The notes: generated by a model not told the origin, from the letters alone. 64,000 nucleotides of DNA from Ancylostoma caninum (GCA_037903475.1 JBAJFG010000005.1:248001-312000); one strand, 5' to 3'. Counted from the first letter of the stretch, positions 26,003-38,180 are shown. Translations and numbers: made by a program.

Positions 26003-29000
26003 TTACTCTGGGGCATCGTCTATTCCACCGGGAGTGATAGCAAACGTTGCCTCGGCTTCTGGTAAACTCGGACTTTGATGAACCTTGCAGATCCTCGTTT
26101 CACCACGACCTTTGCGTAAGCCCAACCTAAAGATTTTCTTCACAATAAGAGCTGTATGCATACCGCCACCCAACGTGTTCCCAACATGTACGCATCGCGG
26201 GTGCTCCCAAGCACCGGCTACAGGCGGTTCAGAAATGAGTCGGTAGTGGTGCATTTCGACGTAAAGAGATTAGAGGGGTCTTTGGCAAGTCGCACATGCT
26301 CAAGTTTAGTCGCAGTGATTTTTAACTGCTTAACATGTTAGAAAGGGTCCCGGAAATGATATGGGAGCTCGTGGAACATATGTCTCCGATAAGTGGCATA
26401 CCGACTCCCCGATGAATGGCCTGTGTATGGCATTTTCACGGAGTAAACACTACGTGCGACCAGCTAAAAACGCAGCTTTTCAATTGAGAATTTGATCTAT
26501 TAGAATGGATCAGCTCGCGCGCGTATAGCAACGCGATGTTTACTCCGAGGTGAACGCCCTGTATGCATACTCACATGTTGGGAACATGTATGAAGACCCA
26601 CGACGTAAAATTGCACAAACTTTTCAAGTAGAGGATAATATGGCAACTTTTTCTTGTATTATTAATACAATTACATAATGTGCCAATGCATGTGCTTTTG
26701 TTTACCTTCTTTAACAGGAGTCTTCGAAACAACGTGTGTAGCCTCGATAGCGAACTTTCATTGTCAAAAAACTTTCAGTTATACCAGCTCATGAAGATAT
26801 TTGCCTGCAGTTATGGACTTGCTAATCAAGTCGTAGCGAATTCTTCAGTGCACACTGCACAATGCATACGAAAGCCTAGTTTAGTTTGAATTGGTCGTTT
26901 CTTAGAGAACGATTGAGTTGAGCAGAAATTACCTGGAGTTTACTATTTCTATAATTTCATTGCGGGAAAAGATACTACACCAATCAATGTAAAATTCAAA
27001 AGTTGTGTCAGTAGTTCTTCTTGAAATCCGTTTATGCTACAAGTTGACTACGGCCGCTAGTGTTCGCATTTGCTTCGCTGCTGCATTGTGATACTTTTCA
27101 CTGCAGAATTTCGTGACAAAATCGATACTCTTTTTGCTTCCATTAACCCTTATCGGAGCAAACGCACCTCCCATATTGAAATTTGAAAACACAGATTACA
27201 TGAGCAGTATGTACCAGAAACAGCGGAAAGTAAAGAAAAAAAATGGTGTCAAGTTAGAAAATTACCTAGGGAAATCTAAATTCAATTGGAAGAAATTGAG
27301 AATAGCTGGCAAGCTAGGCAATCTTGGACTTTGGATGTAAGCAGTTCAGCACATTTAAAGCATCAATTTGGGGTACTCTGCTAACGAAGTCAAATAAGAA
27401 AATCAGTCAGTAATGTGTGAACATATGGAAAAATCCACTCAACAGCTCTCAACTTCTCCCCTATTAAGAACTGAGAGAGAGTCTCGGCAATAATAGGGGA
27501 TGTTAGGAGCTTAGCTTCCTATACCCAACTCCCAACATGATCTGCAAACAAGGAGCGGGAGCTAGGCTGGAAGGCCCCCACTCCTAATTTGACAGCAGCT
27601 GGGAGGAGGTACGCGTACGGCTCCAAGAAGATGCCATGTGTTGTTTATTTGTTCACCTTACTGAAATTGTGAAATCTGCAAGAAATTTTCGTTAAAACCA
27701 ACAACCATTGTTATGCCAAGCGTTTTATAGGGCATTCAGAAAGGAGTGAATATTTTGGCATTTACAGACTGAAGGTAAGCGGTAAGATTATGCATTATCA
27801 AGCATGCTTGATAATGACTGGAAATAATTTCGTATCACTCCATGACCCCTCTACCAGTACTAATTGCCGGTTGAATGGACTACAGAGGTAGAAACCAAAA
27901 TATCATCAGTGAAACAAGAAAGGCACCTCCAATTAAGGCCTCCTACCAAGCTCGATAAAGAAACATGAACAAACCTCGTAGTACTCATATGGGCAATGAT
28001 ATTTCCTCCAATTGGTTTTTTGGCATCCATTTGAAACATAGCACCTCCATCAACTTGAGCCACAACCTGAAAAAAGAAACCAAGCGTGCTATGAAGATGA
28101 ATAAATCTGATGAACCTAAACCACAGAGCAAAGGTCACGTTAAGCTTGGCAAAAAACGAAACTAGTGGATCTTGTTTGAAGATAACTACCTGGTTCGTTA
28201 TTACAACAGCAACACCGAACTCGTCTGCAAGTTTGATAAGTAACCGCATCATTCTGTAAACAGCCGTCAAACGTTATTCGATAACCTAAGAAAACAAGAG
28301 AAACAAATAAGTAATAACAGTAACAAGAGAAATAAATAAGATTGAAAATGAATATAAAAACACCAACTTAGACAGGGCCATTTGTCGCGCAGCCAGCTCA
28401 CCTCTGCCACAGTAATCAGACCTTAACAAGTGCTACAAAGCTGTAAATCCACAAATTCAAATCAACAACTTCTATGCAGCATTACCTAAACAGCCCTGTT
28501 GCACTGTCAACAATTAGAAGAGCATAGCGACTTTCAGCCATCATAGCTGCTGAAAAACCTAACTACAACAAGTGCTCAGGAATATGCGTTGTTATAGTTA
28601 GCATTTTTATGTTTTGTAACAAAGACATATGAGTCGCGTAACAATAGTACATTTCAAGTCTTGATAGGCTTCCAAAAAAGGAACGGCACATCTTTCTGCG
28701 AAGTATTTACATATCGGGCTTGATCGAAGCCAAACCACACAACAACAGAGCTGTCCCCGATAAACTGCAATTAGATCATGGTAATATACATAGGTAAACT
28801 AATCCTTTGTATGTCTTCCAAAGCAGGTCATTAGTCTTTGGTGAAGAAAAATTGCTCACACCTGACCAGCAACTATGGCAGTCAGTAATTCCAACATTGA
28901 CAACCACGCCAACAAACAGGCAAAATGCTGGCCAATGGGAGTACAGAACTATTTCTTGGTCATCCTCGGCCATCCTCAACGATGCCACATCGCTGTAGCT

Positions 29001-30895
29001 AAGACAGACGTGCTGCCAACACTGATGGGTCCGCTCTATTTTTCCCTACCGTTTTTTTTTGTGTGCAGTGTGCTAAACGTAAATAAATCATCTGAGTTTC
29101 TTACTCTCACAACTGTAAAGTTTACAAGCTCTGGCAAAGCCATCACTGTCGAAAATTCGGTCTTAATAATGATTGATGAAAGCCTTCGCACACCGTTCAA
29201 ACAGTTTCGTTCCATCTCATCTCCCTAAAATATGCTGATAGTGGCGAGATTGAGCGGAATTCTGGAAGGAAGCCTCTTAAATAATTCAGCCCGTTTCCGA
29301 TGCGATGATATTTGACTAACCTTACACACTGTCTGCCTTTCTCTACACTATCTCATTCCTGCGTACTTTCTGGTGCTTTTTTTTTTCTTTAACGTCTCCC
29401 CAACTATCTTCATCAGTGAAACAAACAAGAACCTCCGACAAGATTTCCTGCACACACACTTAATTAACTAGCAATCACTATGAAAGTTTCCAGTAACTTA
29501 GTTTCAAAGCTTCCATTAACGTAATGACGAAATGTGTGAACCTGCGGTTGTCAACAGCGCAATCTGGTGGTCCGAGTTGTAGCATCTGGCCACGGCGATG
29601 TTTTCCAGTACGTGCTTGCTATCCATGTTGAAGCTAAAAGTGGCTGGATTTGAAAGACATCTACAGAAAAAAAACTTGGAAAAAAAATGGAACAAGTGAC
29701 AACACAAGCAAACTTGACACTACTTCCACTGGAAATGTGGCATAAAAACAGCAAATAGTGCAAGTGTCAGAAATCAATAACTATAAGATCAAAGTAAACT
29801 GAGGAAGGTGAAACTAGGATGCAATCGAATGTCCACCGAGTTTTCTAATAACTGCGAGAAACAGGAAAAAAAGAGCTTACCGCTCTGCAATTGGGACCAA
29901 TCGCTCTGGTCGGAAAGTTCCCTCTGTGTCAATCCACATGCATTTTCCTGAACACATATGAATATTTTAGAAATGCCTCATTTCGCGGAATTTGTAACAT
30001 TTCCTAACTTCCATTTTAGAATTCTTGCTCATAAATAATAAGTGGAAAACTAATCTAATGTCACCTTCTGCGCCTCCCATCGATATCGGTAGTTGACAGA
30101 TAACAGCTAAACTATGGCAAAGTTGGCTTTTTCCTGTACGGTATTCACCAAATATCTGAAATACATAGGTGGCAGCTGTGTGAAAACAAACGAAAAAAGC
30201 AGACTTTGCCTACCTCTGTTATGTGACCCGTTTCCACACCACCGCCAATGAGTCTATCCAACGTAGGTGATCCGGTACGAATTTGTATCAATTCGCTACG
30301 TCGCTCGTGCACTTCATAAGCAGTGGTAAAGCCCATTGGCACCAGTTTCATGGCTTCCTGCTAGAAAATGTGAATTATCGTTGACGCAAAAGGAAATTTA
30401 TTTGAGTATAACTACTAGGTTGATGCAAAAAATGTGCGTTTTCAAGCCTACACTTCCGAACCTACAACTCGCGGCAAAACGAATTTTTCTGAAAAAGCTT
30501 AGTACCACTGCAATCCGCAAATTTTTAGCAATAAGGTAGGTTTTCTCTGACTATCGTGCTCTTCGAGCGGGGCCTTCTAGGAGCGACTAAGTTTCACAAG
30601 GCAATTTAACTTCTCTTTTTGTTCTTCAACGAAATTATCCCGGACGAAGTGATCGAGATGATCGAGAGGAATCGGTACTCAGTGGATGAGAGGTTTGTTT
30701 ATTATGACGTATTAGGCAGAGTTTCCAAACCTGGTTACTCCAGCCTGTGGAGATTCTGATGCGCGAGATGTGCCTCGATGGCACTGTCTAGGATTACAGA
30801 ACCAATTTTATGGAACAACGCCGAACTCACGCACAGAAGTCTCTGAATCACTTCACTTACATTATCATTTCTCCAGAACTGCACTTCCTCTTCCT

Positions 30896-30943
<48 letters not shown>

Positions 30944-33389
30944 TTAGAAGCATTTCAAGTCGAGCACAGGGCATTTTATACTAGATTCGTGCACTTGTCG
31001 CCCGGAGACTACAGTAGGTGTCAATGAGGGTGCATTTTCCGCGGCGTCGAGAAGCATGCGGCGCAGCCGCGCCGCTCGCGCTAGAATCCTCTCCACGACG
31101 ACAAACCATAGAGTATTCTCTATTGTTATCCATTTTCCTTGACAGTTCACATCAAATAAGATGAAAAACTATCAAGAAAACCCTGGTCTGCCACAACAGC
31201 GCCAATTCCAGCACGAGCAGCGCGGCCGTGCCGCCATCTCCCAATGTCCGTAGAAAACTCACCGCCATCGACGCTCACTGTGCCAACTTTAACTCCCGGG
31301 AATTTTTTATTCTCATTTCTGATGTGGAAGCGTTTTCTTTTACTTCTGGTGTAAAATTGAATCCCAGATAATGAAAAAATTGAAATTATTTCAATGGACA
31401 CTCCTGGGGTCGTATCCACGAAACTTCCCGGGAGCCTCCCGGGAAGCTAGCGGGAACTCTAGTTTGCGTCGCGTATGCGTCGCGGTGGGGTTCCCGGGCG
31501 AAACCGTATCCACGAACGTTTTTGACACTTCCCGCTAGTTCCCGGCAGTTCCTGGCCACGCCCACTTCACTCCCGCCGATTTCGGCGGGAAGTTAAGTTC
31601 CCGACAGAAAATATTTCGGTATTGTTGTAACCTTTCCGACGTTTGCGTGCAGTTTTCAGCATGAAACTTTGAAAATGAGCTAATATTTCTCATTTTGATA
31701 GTTCTGTAGTAAAATTGTTTCACATTTCGTTACTTTTCAGGGCTACTGTATTGGCTTCAGCGCTAATATTTTCCGTTAAGCTCATTTCTGAACAGTACCA
31801 CCTTTCTTCGATGTTTTCATCGTTTTGGTCGCGACACGCGTGTCAGAACTGCGTCCTGGGGAGTTCGCTTGTCTTGCATGCTTGTCTTAATGGGGTGCAT
31901 TTTCACGAGCAATGAGCGTTTTTGACTAGTTCTTCTAAGGATCGTACTTTTCGAGAAGCTAACGAGAAACACCAGTTTACTGGTATTTTTTACGGACTTA
32001 CACCGTTTTACAGAGCTGCTTAACCGCCACTATTTTGGGAAGATTCGGAACGTATTATGGCACCACTCCACTTTTACGGAGGCAAAATCTTCTTTCTGTC
32101 ATTTTTTTAAAATGGAAATTACGTAATTACGTCGAAATCGTGTTCCGTAAAGCCCCAGCATATCCAGTAAATTTTCGCTAGATTCAGCTGGACTTTATGT
32201 GCAAGTCTTGTCTCTCAAAAAAGGCAGAGTTCGCTGAAAATCTGGGTGAGCCCGGTGGTTTTTGAATTGAATTAGTGGTGAATTTCAGTCGGCTGTAACC
32301 GACCAGATGAATAACCTTTTCCGCCTACCTTGTAATTCAAGCTGCGAACTACTGACTACTTTCAATAGTTTGATTGAAAGAACTTATTGCGTACCATTTT
32401 ATTTATCTTTGTCTCAAGTAGCACCTCTTTGATTGACAGACTCGTACGAAAGTCTCTTCTCTCGTGTTACTTTTTCAACAAACGAACGGTCATTTTCAAA
32501 ATATGGTAGATGGTCGGAATTGATCACAAACAATATTCAGCATGGTTGAAAATGATGTCGTGCGTTGATTCAGAGAAAAAAAAATGGGTTGGGAACCTTC
32601 AACATAGCTGATTATCATTCGAAAATTTAGTGTTCGCGCCGTGCACGCGAAATGCGCAAGCCAAAATACACTGTTAGGTTCCCGGAAGTTCCCGTACGTT
32701 CATGGATAGTGCCTTTACACCGGGAACTTGCGGGAACTTCCGGGACGGGAAGTCAAGTTCCTGCTGAGTTCCCGTCAAGTTCCCGCGACGGGAAGTTTCG
32801 TGGATACGACCCCTGACATCATAAGATTGCCTTGACTGAAAGAGCTAGAAAACGAAGGTATTTCTGAAGCGTTATTAACACATTAGCGACAATGTGCTCG
32901 ACCGGTTGACACGCGTGGTGCGACGCGTGGGACAGCGTGCAAAACCGGTTGAGCACAAACGCGTGCTTAAGGGATCGCCCCTATCCCACATGGCACACTA
33001 TACCGGAGGCGTAAGGTCGCGAATGTATTAAATGAAACAAAAATATAAGTAAGACTACCAGCAATTTGTCAGCTTTCTGCTCACTGATTCCTTTAACAGA
33101 AGCGATTTCACTGCGCATTGCGTGAGCTATTCGTTCCACAGTGTTGAATCCAGCTTCCTTAAGCCGCTTTATATCTCCAGAGCTGATTCCAACTTGCTAA
33201 ACTAGGATTTGTACGGCAGTGCCGTTTCAGGAAACCTACAAAAGCACTGAAACTACAAACCTCAAGCCTTTCTATAAGAATAAACGATGTCTGCTCATCC
33301 TGCTGCTCATTCGTAACTTCTTCGAAAACATTCTGAGCCACATCCTGTTCATGAGTGTTTGTACGCTGCCGCGACAGCTGAGCTGCCAT
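26003..33389 (-). CDS. rad-51: RAD-51 recombinase, 11 exons, 353 aa
   Basis: Exons: 33389-33261, 33196-33059, 30360-30214, 30155-30065, 29947-29881, 29633-29542, 28549-28486, 28421-28368, 28253-28190, 28066-27975, 26126-26003; total 1062 nt. It forms the nucleoprotein filament that carries out homology search and strand exchange in meiosis and double-strand-break repair. The N-terminal helix-hairpin-helix domain is in exon 2. The protomer-interface/BRC-binding motif FTTA is at 100-103. Walker A is GEYRTGKS at 141-148, Walker B is LLIVD at 232-236. [19 protein letters not shown] (loop L2) and [11 protein letters not shown] near the C-terminus are all conserved. After the variable N-terminus it aligns nearly without gaps to human RAD51. 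Exon 6 begins at the CTTTTAG acceptor just before 29633; an upstream alternative would add 9 residues absent from other RAD51 proteins. CTTTTAG lies 6 nt before the ATG, consistent with SL trans-splicing. Intron 2 (30361-33058) contains a (CT)n tract and a 1.4-kb transposon. Confidence 0.98.
27793..27816. repeat. 24-bp perfect palindrome
   Basis: CATTATCAAGCATGCTTGAT followed by AATG, perfectly self-complementary. It lies in the last intron of rad-51. Confidence 0.8.
30413..30450 (+). repeat. Mariner-like terminal remnant in rad-51 intron 2
   Basis: CTAGGTTGATGCAAAAAATG followed by TGCGTTTTCAAGCCT; related to the sequences near 2889 and 18067. Confidence 0.4.
30900..30941. repeat. (CT)n microsatellite
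   Basis: About 21 uninterrupted CT dinucleotides in rad-51 intron 2. Translated frames through it (poly Ser-Leu or Arg-Glu) are not genes. Confidence 0.98.
31406..32813. mobile_element. 1.4-kb DNA transposon with arrayed TTCCCG motifs, in rad-51 intron 2
   Basis: The left end GGGGTCGTATCCACGAAACT, continuing TCCCG, is exactly mirrored by CGGGAAGTTTCGTGGATACGACCCC at the right end. Inside both ends the motif TTCCCG/CGGGAA is repeated many times in both orientations, forming subterminal arrays. No long transposase frame is visible, so it is probably non-autonomous. Subterminal motif arrays are typical of transposase-binding ends in several DNA transposon groups. Confidence 0.85.
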
Positions 33390-33525
33390 TAATTACTAAA
33401 AGTGACGAATCGACTGTGGCGGAATGGTTATGTGAGTGGTTACAGAAGTCGCTCAAGCGTCAATCAAAAAACAAAGGAAGTGGAACTGCGAAATGCAAGG
33501 ACTCAATTGGACAACATAACATGTA

Positions 33526-33761
33526 TCGTCTATCCGAAACGACGAGTCCACCCACGCACGCGGGGATCGAGAAGCGGCGCGGCTGGGACGGATGCTGTTG
33601 GCTACCACGTCGTCCACGTCACAGCCAAATCATTGGTCAATACCATGAAGATAACGATGAAACGTGATACGCAGATCAGGATGATGACGTGGAGCGCTGG
33701 CAAACGTAGCAGCTTCTCGATCCCCGCGTGCGTGGGCGGACTCGTCGTTTCGGACAGACTA
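33526..33761. mobile_element. Palindromic MITE, family 1, copy 2
   Basis: Starts TCGTCTATCCGAAACGACGA and ends CTCGTCGTTTCGGACAGACT; TA flanks both sides. It matches the copy at 21777-22007 along its length. Confidence 0.85.
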
Positions 33762-33763
33762 TA

Positions 33764-33919
33764 CAGAGAACTCCAAACGGACGCAGTCAAGAGTCAGGAC
33801 CGCGGCGCGGCTCTCTTGGGCAGAGTCACGGAAGCGCAGCATAGTGTGCGCCTGCGTCTCTACCCAAGAGAGCCGCGCCGCGGTCTCGACTCTTATCTAC
33901 GTACGTTTGGAGTTTCCTA
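33764..33919. mobile_element. Palindromic MITE, family 2, copy 1
   Basis: The ends CAGAGAACTCCAAACGGACG and (inverted) CGTACGTTTGGAGTTTCCTA lead into GC-rich arms containing ACCGCGGCGCGGCTCTCTTGGG-like sequence. TA flanks. It abuts the family-1 copy directly. Confidence 0.85.
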
Positions 33920-34129
33920 TATATGAAATGGGTGCGGGCTCTAAATTGCCCATGGCATCCGACACGCCGGGAAACGGATGCGCTCAGATTGCTGTCGGCA
34001 CTCGGACAGCATTGTAGTCCCCTGATTTTGGTCGTGATGGGCATGATAAAGTGATAGGACAAAATAATGTGATAAAATCGTTCTAGACCGCCCTTCGCAC
34101 TTGTCCAAATTTTCATGAACTGCTCAAAA

Positions 34130-35581
34130 CCCCTCGAGCAAGTTGCAAACAAGGATTTCTCAAAACAACTTGCAAACAAGCTCAAGTAAACTAATCTGCA
34201 AGTTTTTGCTGAAAAAAAGCTTGCAAAATTAGTATGACGTCATCGCCAGCCTGGAACAAAGATAGTTGCCGACCAGCTTTTTATTTTGCAACTATTTTAC
34301 TAGGAAGTCAAAGCAACTATATCACCAGCTTTCTCCAAAACCAACTATTTCACTAGCTTTGCGCTGATACTTTCCAGCTATCACACAGAAATGAAAGAAT
34401 CCCATGCATCTTGTAACGTACTCTAGCGGTCCCATATAACGGACAGCGGTAGATGCAGCACGTTCACTAACAGCGTATGTTATAAGTTCCAAGTTGTTTG
34501 CCTCGATTTTTTAAGATTCTTCAAAACAAGTATTCAAATGACTCACGCCACTCAATCATTAGCTAGTCAAGCTACACATCAGGGATGAGCGGATACTAGA
34601 TATTTCACGACCCAGATAACGGTGCGGATAACGGATAGGCCAAAAATTGTCGGATAACGGATACCGGATAACGGATAAGTGATCCAGATACTACAAGACA
34701 CTATATTGTACAATATCAAAAATGATGAAAGTGTGATGCAACATGAATGCATATTATGAAGAAGAATTAGCACAAATTCTTCATCTTGATAATGATCAAA
34801 ATCCGCCATTCTGAGCATTACGCTCATTGCGAAGAGGTGTACGCATATAGTGCCATAAAAGCAATACATAGTTCCTAGTGACATTTGGATACTGTTTAAT
34901 GTAGTTGGCACACTAATTGCCTGAGATGTCCGTGTCTTTCCAGTGTGAAGGTGAGGTATCCGAAGGCTGGTTCTCCCAAGGTTTTGTTTTGGGGTGAAGG
35001 GAGGGAGGGAGGGGGGGGGGGGCTGAAGGGGGCTCAAGCATTGCTTCCTATACCTTTAATCGAGTTCTGAGAAACCTAGTATTGACTGACTACTATAAAC
35101 GTGTTGACTCTCGAACGCTATTCGATCAACTGATGGAAACAGTAGGGCTCAATGTATAGTCGAAGTAAACTTTACAAGTAAGAGGTTCACTAGTGAGGGG
35201 GAGGTCACCAATGTTAACGTTGTTAATGGCCAAACATTAGGTCAACGTTGTTGATAGTTTCACAAATGGTGATTGCGTGACTTTGTCGGACGACCCAGAA
35301 AACATGGGCAAGAGCATTTCTTTTTGCGCAAGCGCACATCTGTACTACCTCTCTCGTACCTTGCCACATGATTGCATACCCCTGAAGACATAAAATGCGC
35401 TAAATCGAGTAATACTTCCTGGGATCGAGGCTATCCTCTGCTGAGAACGTGCGAGATGAAGGTACTATTTTTCGGCCTTATCCGCACCGTTATCCGGTCC
35501 CCAAAAGCTTGCAAACTAGAACATCTAAGCCTGTTTGCAGGTTGTTTTCGAGTAATTCTAGCTTGTAACTTGCTCCAGGGG
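34130..35581. mobile_element. 1.45-kb inverted-repeat element, probably composite
   Basis: The left CCCCTCGAGCAAGTTGCAAA is mirrored by GCTTGTAACTTGCTCCAGGG G at the right. Repeated TTGCAAAC/AACTTGC motifs and a stretch ACGGTGCGGATAA recur in both inverted arms. An internal CAGGGATGAGCGGATAC (about 34580) looks like an hAT-type end. A G-homopolymer tract occurs near 35010. No intact transposase is seen. Confidence 0.7.
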
Positions 35582-36159
35582 TTATGGGTAGAAAATCTTC
35601 CGATTTTCAAGAATATAGGAGGATTCCGCGTTCAACACAGCAATTGGCGAATGCTTGCGGCTATTTAATGAAATGCAATTATGGAAAAATTTTATTTAAA
35701 GAAAGACTTGAATAGAACTCAAATCAACCCAACATCCCTATGCTTTGATGTGTTTTCTCTCTTACTTGTGAATACTATCGCTATTATTGCTGGAACGTCA
35801 ACGTGGACTTCGTTTCCCTTCCTGAACCCTTTATTCCACCGATTCTTAGGTAATGAGGAGAGCTTAAAATTCCCTGAGAGTCCAGATATAGTTCTGCGCG
35901 AGAGGACATTTGCTACAGCCGTTCCATGCAGCAGGGTACACTCCGGCTGCACCTACACTTGGGTAACTATGTAAGTGCCCCCCCCCGTGTAGGACAGACG
36001 ATACTCTGATGTGCGGAACTCAGCTGTAGAGATGCGAGAGGAGTGATGAAGTGTATGAAGAAAACCGCATAAATCAGAAGAAAACGTGATCTAGTCTTGG
36101 AAACGGAATTGAACAGCCGATGTTGAAATCTGGCAATTCGCGCGCTTCACCAGAGAAGC

Positions 36160-36390
36160 CAGGACGCGAGAGAGTGTGACGGACGCGGAGGCAGCAGAGA
36201 CGGCGAGCGCGGTCGAGCAGAGACGCAGGGGCGAGGGGGTCAGGCGGCACCGAGCGGAACGCCGCCCGGCGTCCGCCCGCGACAGCCCGGCACCTCGTGG
36301 ATTCGCGTTTGCGGCCGCAAGAAACGCGTTGTTATCCGTGCCGGGTTCCATTCGGGCCATGGATGGGCGCCGCTCGCTGTGTTTCATTTT
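36160..36390. other. GC-rich, CpG-dense island
   Basis: A roughly 230-bp block, much richer in G+C and CpG than anything nearby (contains GCGGCCGC). It is about 1.8 kb upstream of the ebax-1 ATG and 2.8 kb upstream of the rad-51 ATG. Both strands are open here because stops are rare in GC-rich DNA. It might be a promoter, a leader exon or captured foreign sequence; no call can be made. Confidence 0.55.
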
Positions 36391-38149
36391 CTGGTACTTG
36401 CAGGTGCCTGAGTCATATCAGCAGTCACTTCACTGACAATACCTGCTGGAGTTTTCGAGCTTCCTGAGCCTCATTCGCGGGCGAAGTCCGCTAAATTTTC
36501 AGAAGTATTGCACCTCCAATGGGTCTCTATTGCTATCATGGATCTGGGACTTTTTATTCGTACCTTCGCCTGGTTCATTATCAGTCGTCAGTGCGTTGCG
36601 TATCAAATTGAAGTTATAGTAAACTGCAGTATTTGCTTCTTTGTCATAGTCCACCTGTGACCACTTCATCTAGATATATATATCCGCTATATATTCCAAC
36701 ATTAACATGTGTGTTTTAACCATTACTTATGAGACGAGTTCACAATTTAGAGTGTAAGGCTCCGGCTGTAGTTCTTCAAACATTTACGAGGTTTTATGAG
36801 AAAAAAAAAACGCTTGCTTCTAGTATTACTAATTTTGCATTGTCATGGTTAAGAGAGAAGTAGGAGCTTCGCCATATGACGTACTTGTTCTTTAATCTTG
36901 GATTTTTCTGCCCGCCAACGCGATCACTGCTTGGTTCTGTTTCAAGCTCTTTATTTCTCACCTGTTACGTATTCGAATGGTGTCAAAAGCAACCGGGTCT
37001 GACTGCGGCAAAACCTTTCCTTCTCCATCATGTTTCCATTTTTTTTTTTGAGAGCATTGGAAGTAGTAGGCCTCACTTTTCAAAAATGGGAAGAGTTGGA
37101 TATTCTTATTTACTGTCTGCCTCGTCCTTTTCGAATACCACAGCCTTTCCGACGTTTTTTTTTCTCTTAGAGTCTCCTCCATTGTTTTTTTTTTGGTGAA
37201 CCGGGTCATAATCGAGGTTGATTGATGTATTCTACAAATAATTCTGTTTTAGCCTGGTCGGCTTTTTGTTTCGTTGTTGTCCGCATCTAGTGTCACCCCG
37301 ATTAATGATTATTTTTTTAATTTTCAAACGCTTGAAGGCTGCGAATCTCTTCAGCAAATTATTGTCAAAATAAGCTTATTAGAGATTCCTTAAAATCTGC
37401 GTTCATAGCGTAATCACTGTCGTCTTATTTCGTCGAGCTTAGGTTGAAACCATACTCAGCGCCAAGTATGGCACCCTGCATCGCAGTTTGGTGACTGTGG
37501 CAGCAGTTTTTATCGATTCTCGGCTTTGGCAACCAACAGTCTCTTCGGTCGCAGGAAAAGGGAGTTGGGGAGCCATCCATATTTAGCATGCTTTAGTTTA
37601 GGCTTAAACGTATGCTTAAAGGTAGCACTCCCGGAAATTTCTGTGTTGAAGATGTCGCGGTGTATCGGAGTATTTAAGACGGTGAAGTTTTCGCCAGTGA
37701 AGAGGAAGCGTAACACACAGGAAATGATTGCGGTATTTCCTGCAGGAAACGCATGCGTGCCTGTGGCGCTGACGAGTGTTCCACTGATGGGTCCCGCCAC
37801 GAAACCGTGAAAACTTTTACGCATTTCATACGCCGGCCTGCTAAACTATTCGCGAACACCCAGTCGATGGTGTTAGCTGGGGGACGAAACCCTTTTGTCT
37901 ACAGCGGCAGATATGTCCACGGTGGCATCTTCGCAGGGATGCGGCTGTTCGCTGTGTTAAGCTTAGTGTACTACCTCCAGAAGTGAGGATTTCCATGAGT
38001 GCTCCCTTTAAGCACGGGCTTAGGCCTGGGCTCGTACATAGGCCTAGGCTAAGGCTTTTGAGGTGAACGACCAGTTATAGAGCTCTTCCCTACCCATTTT
38101 CCTTCAGCCATCGCGTGTTTCTCGCTGAAGTTCTGGTGGCAGTTAGTTG

Positions 38150-38180
38150 TGGATTCATTACAGTTGTAAATCTGAATGGG
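38150..38180 (+). promoter_or_regulatory. Probable SL trans-splice acceptor and leader of ebax-1
   Basis: GGATTCATTACAG ends at 38163 and the chosen start codon follows 17 nt later. A 5' leader ending here would contain one extra ATG at 38176, out of frame with the gene. Trans-splicing is inferred from the acceptor alone. Confidence 0.45.

Larger units (their letters stand above)
33390..38180. other. Divergent intergenic region between rad-51 and ebax-1
   Basis: The two start codons face away from each other across 4.8 kb. Transposons fill the first half (33526-33761, 33764-33919, 34130-35581). A GC-rich island lies at about 36160-36390. An unassigned two-strand open stretch is at about 37510-37824. 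The promoters of both genes must lie here or be reached through untranslated leader exons, but no specific element is identifiable by eye. Confidence 0.6.

Noticed and set aside
29634..29660. Upstream acceptor for rad-51 exon 6
   Set aside because: It would insert nine residues ([13 protein letters not shown]) not found in RAD51; the acceptor before 29633 gives a gapless alignment in the same phase.
30735..31027. Open frames running through the (CT)n tract
   Set aside because: They encode only Ser-Leu or Arg-Glu repeats made by the microsatellite and lie in a rad-51 intron.
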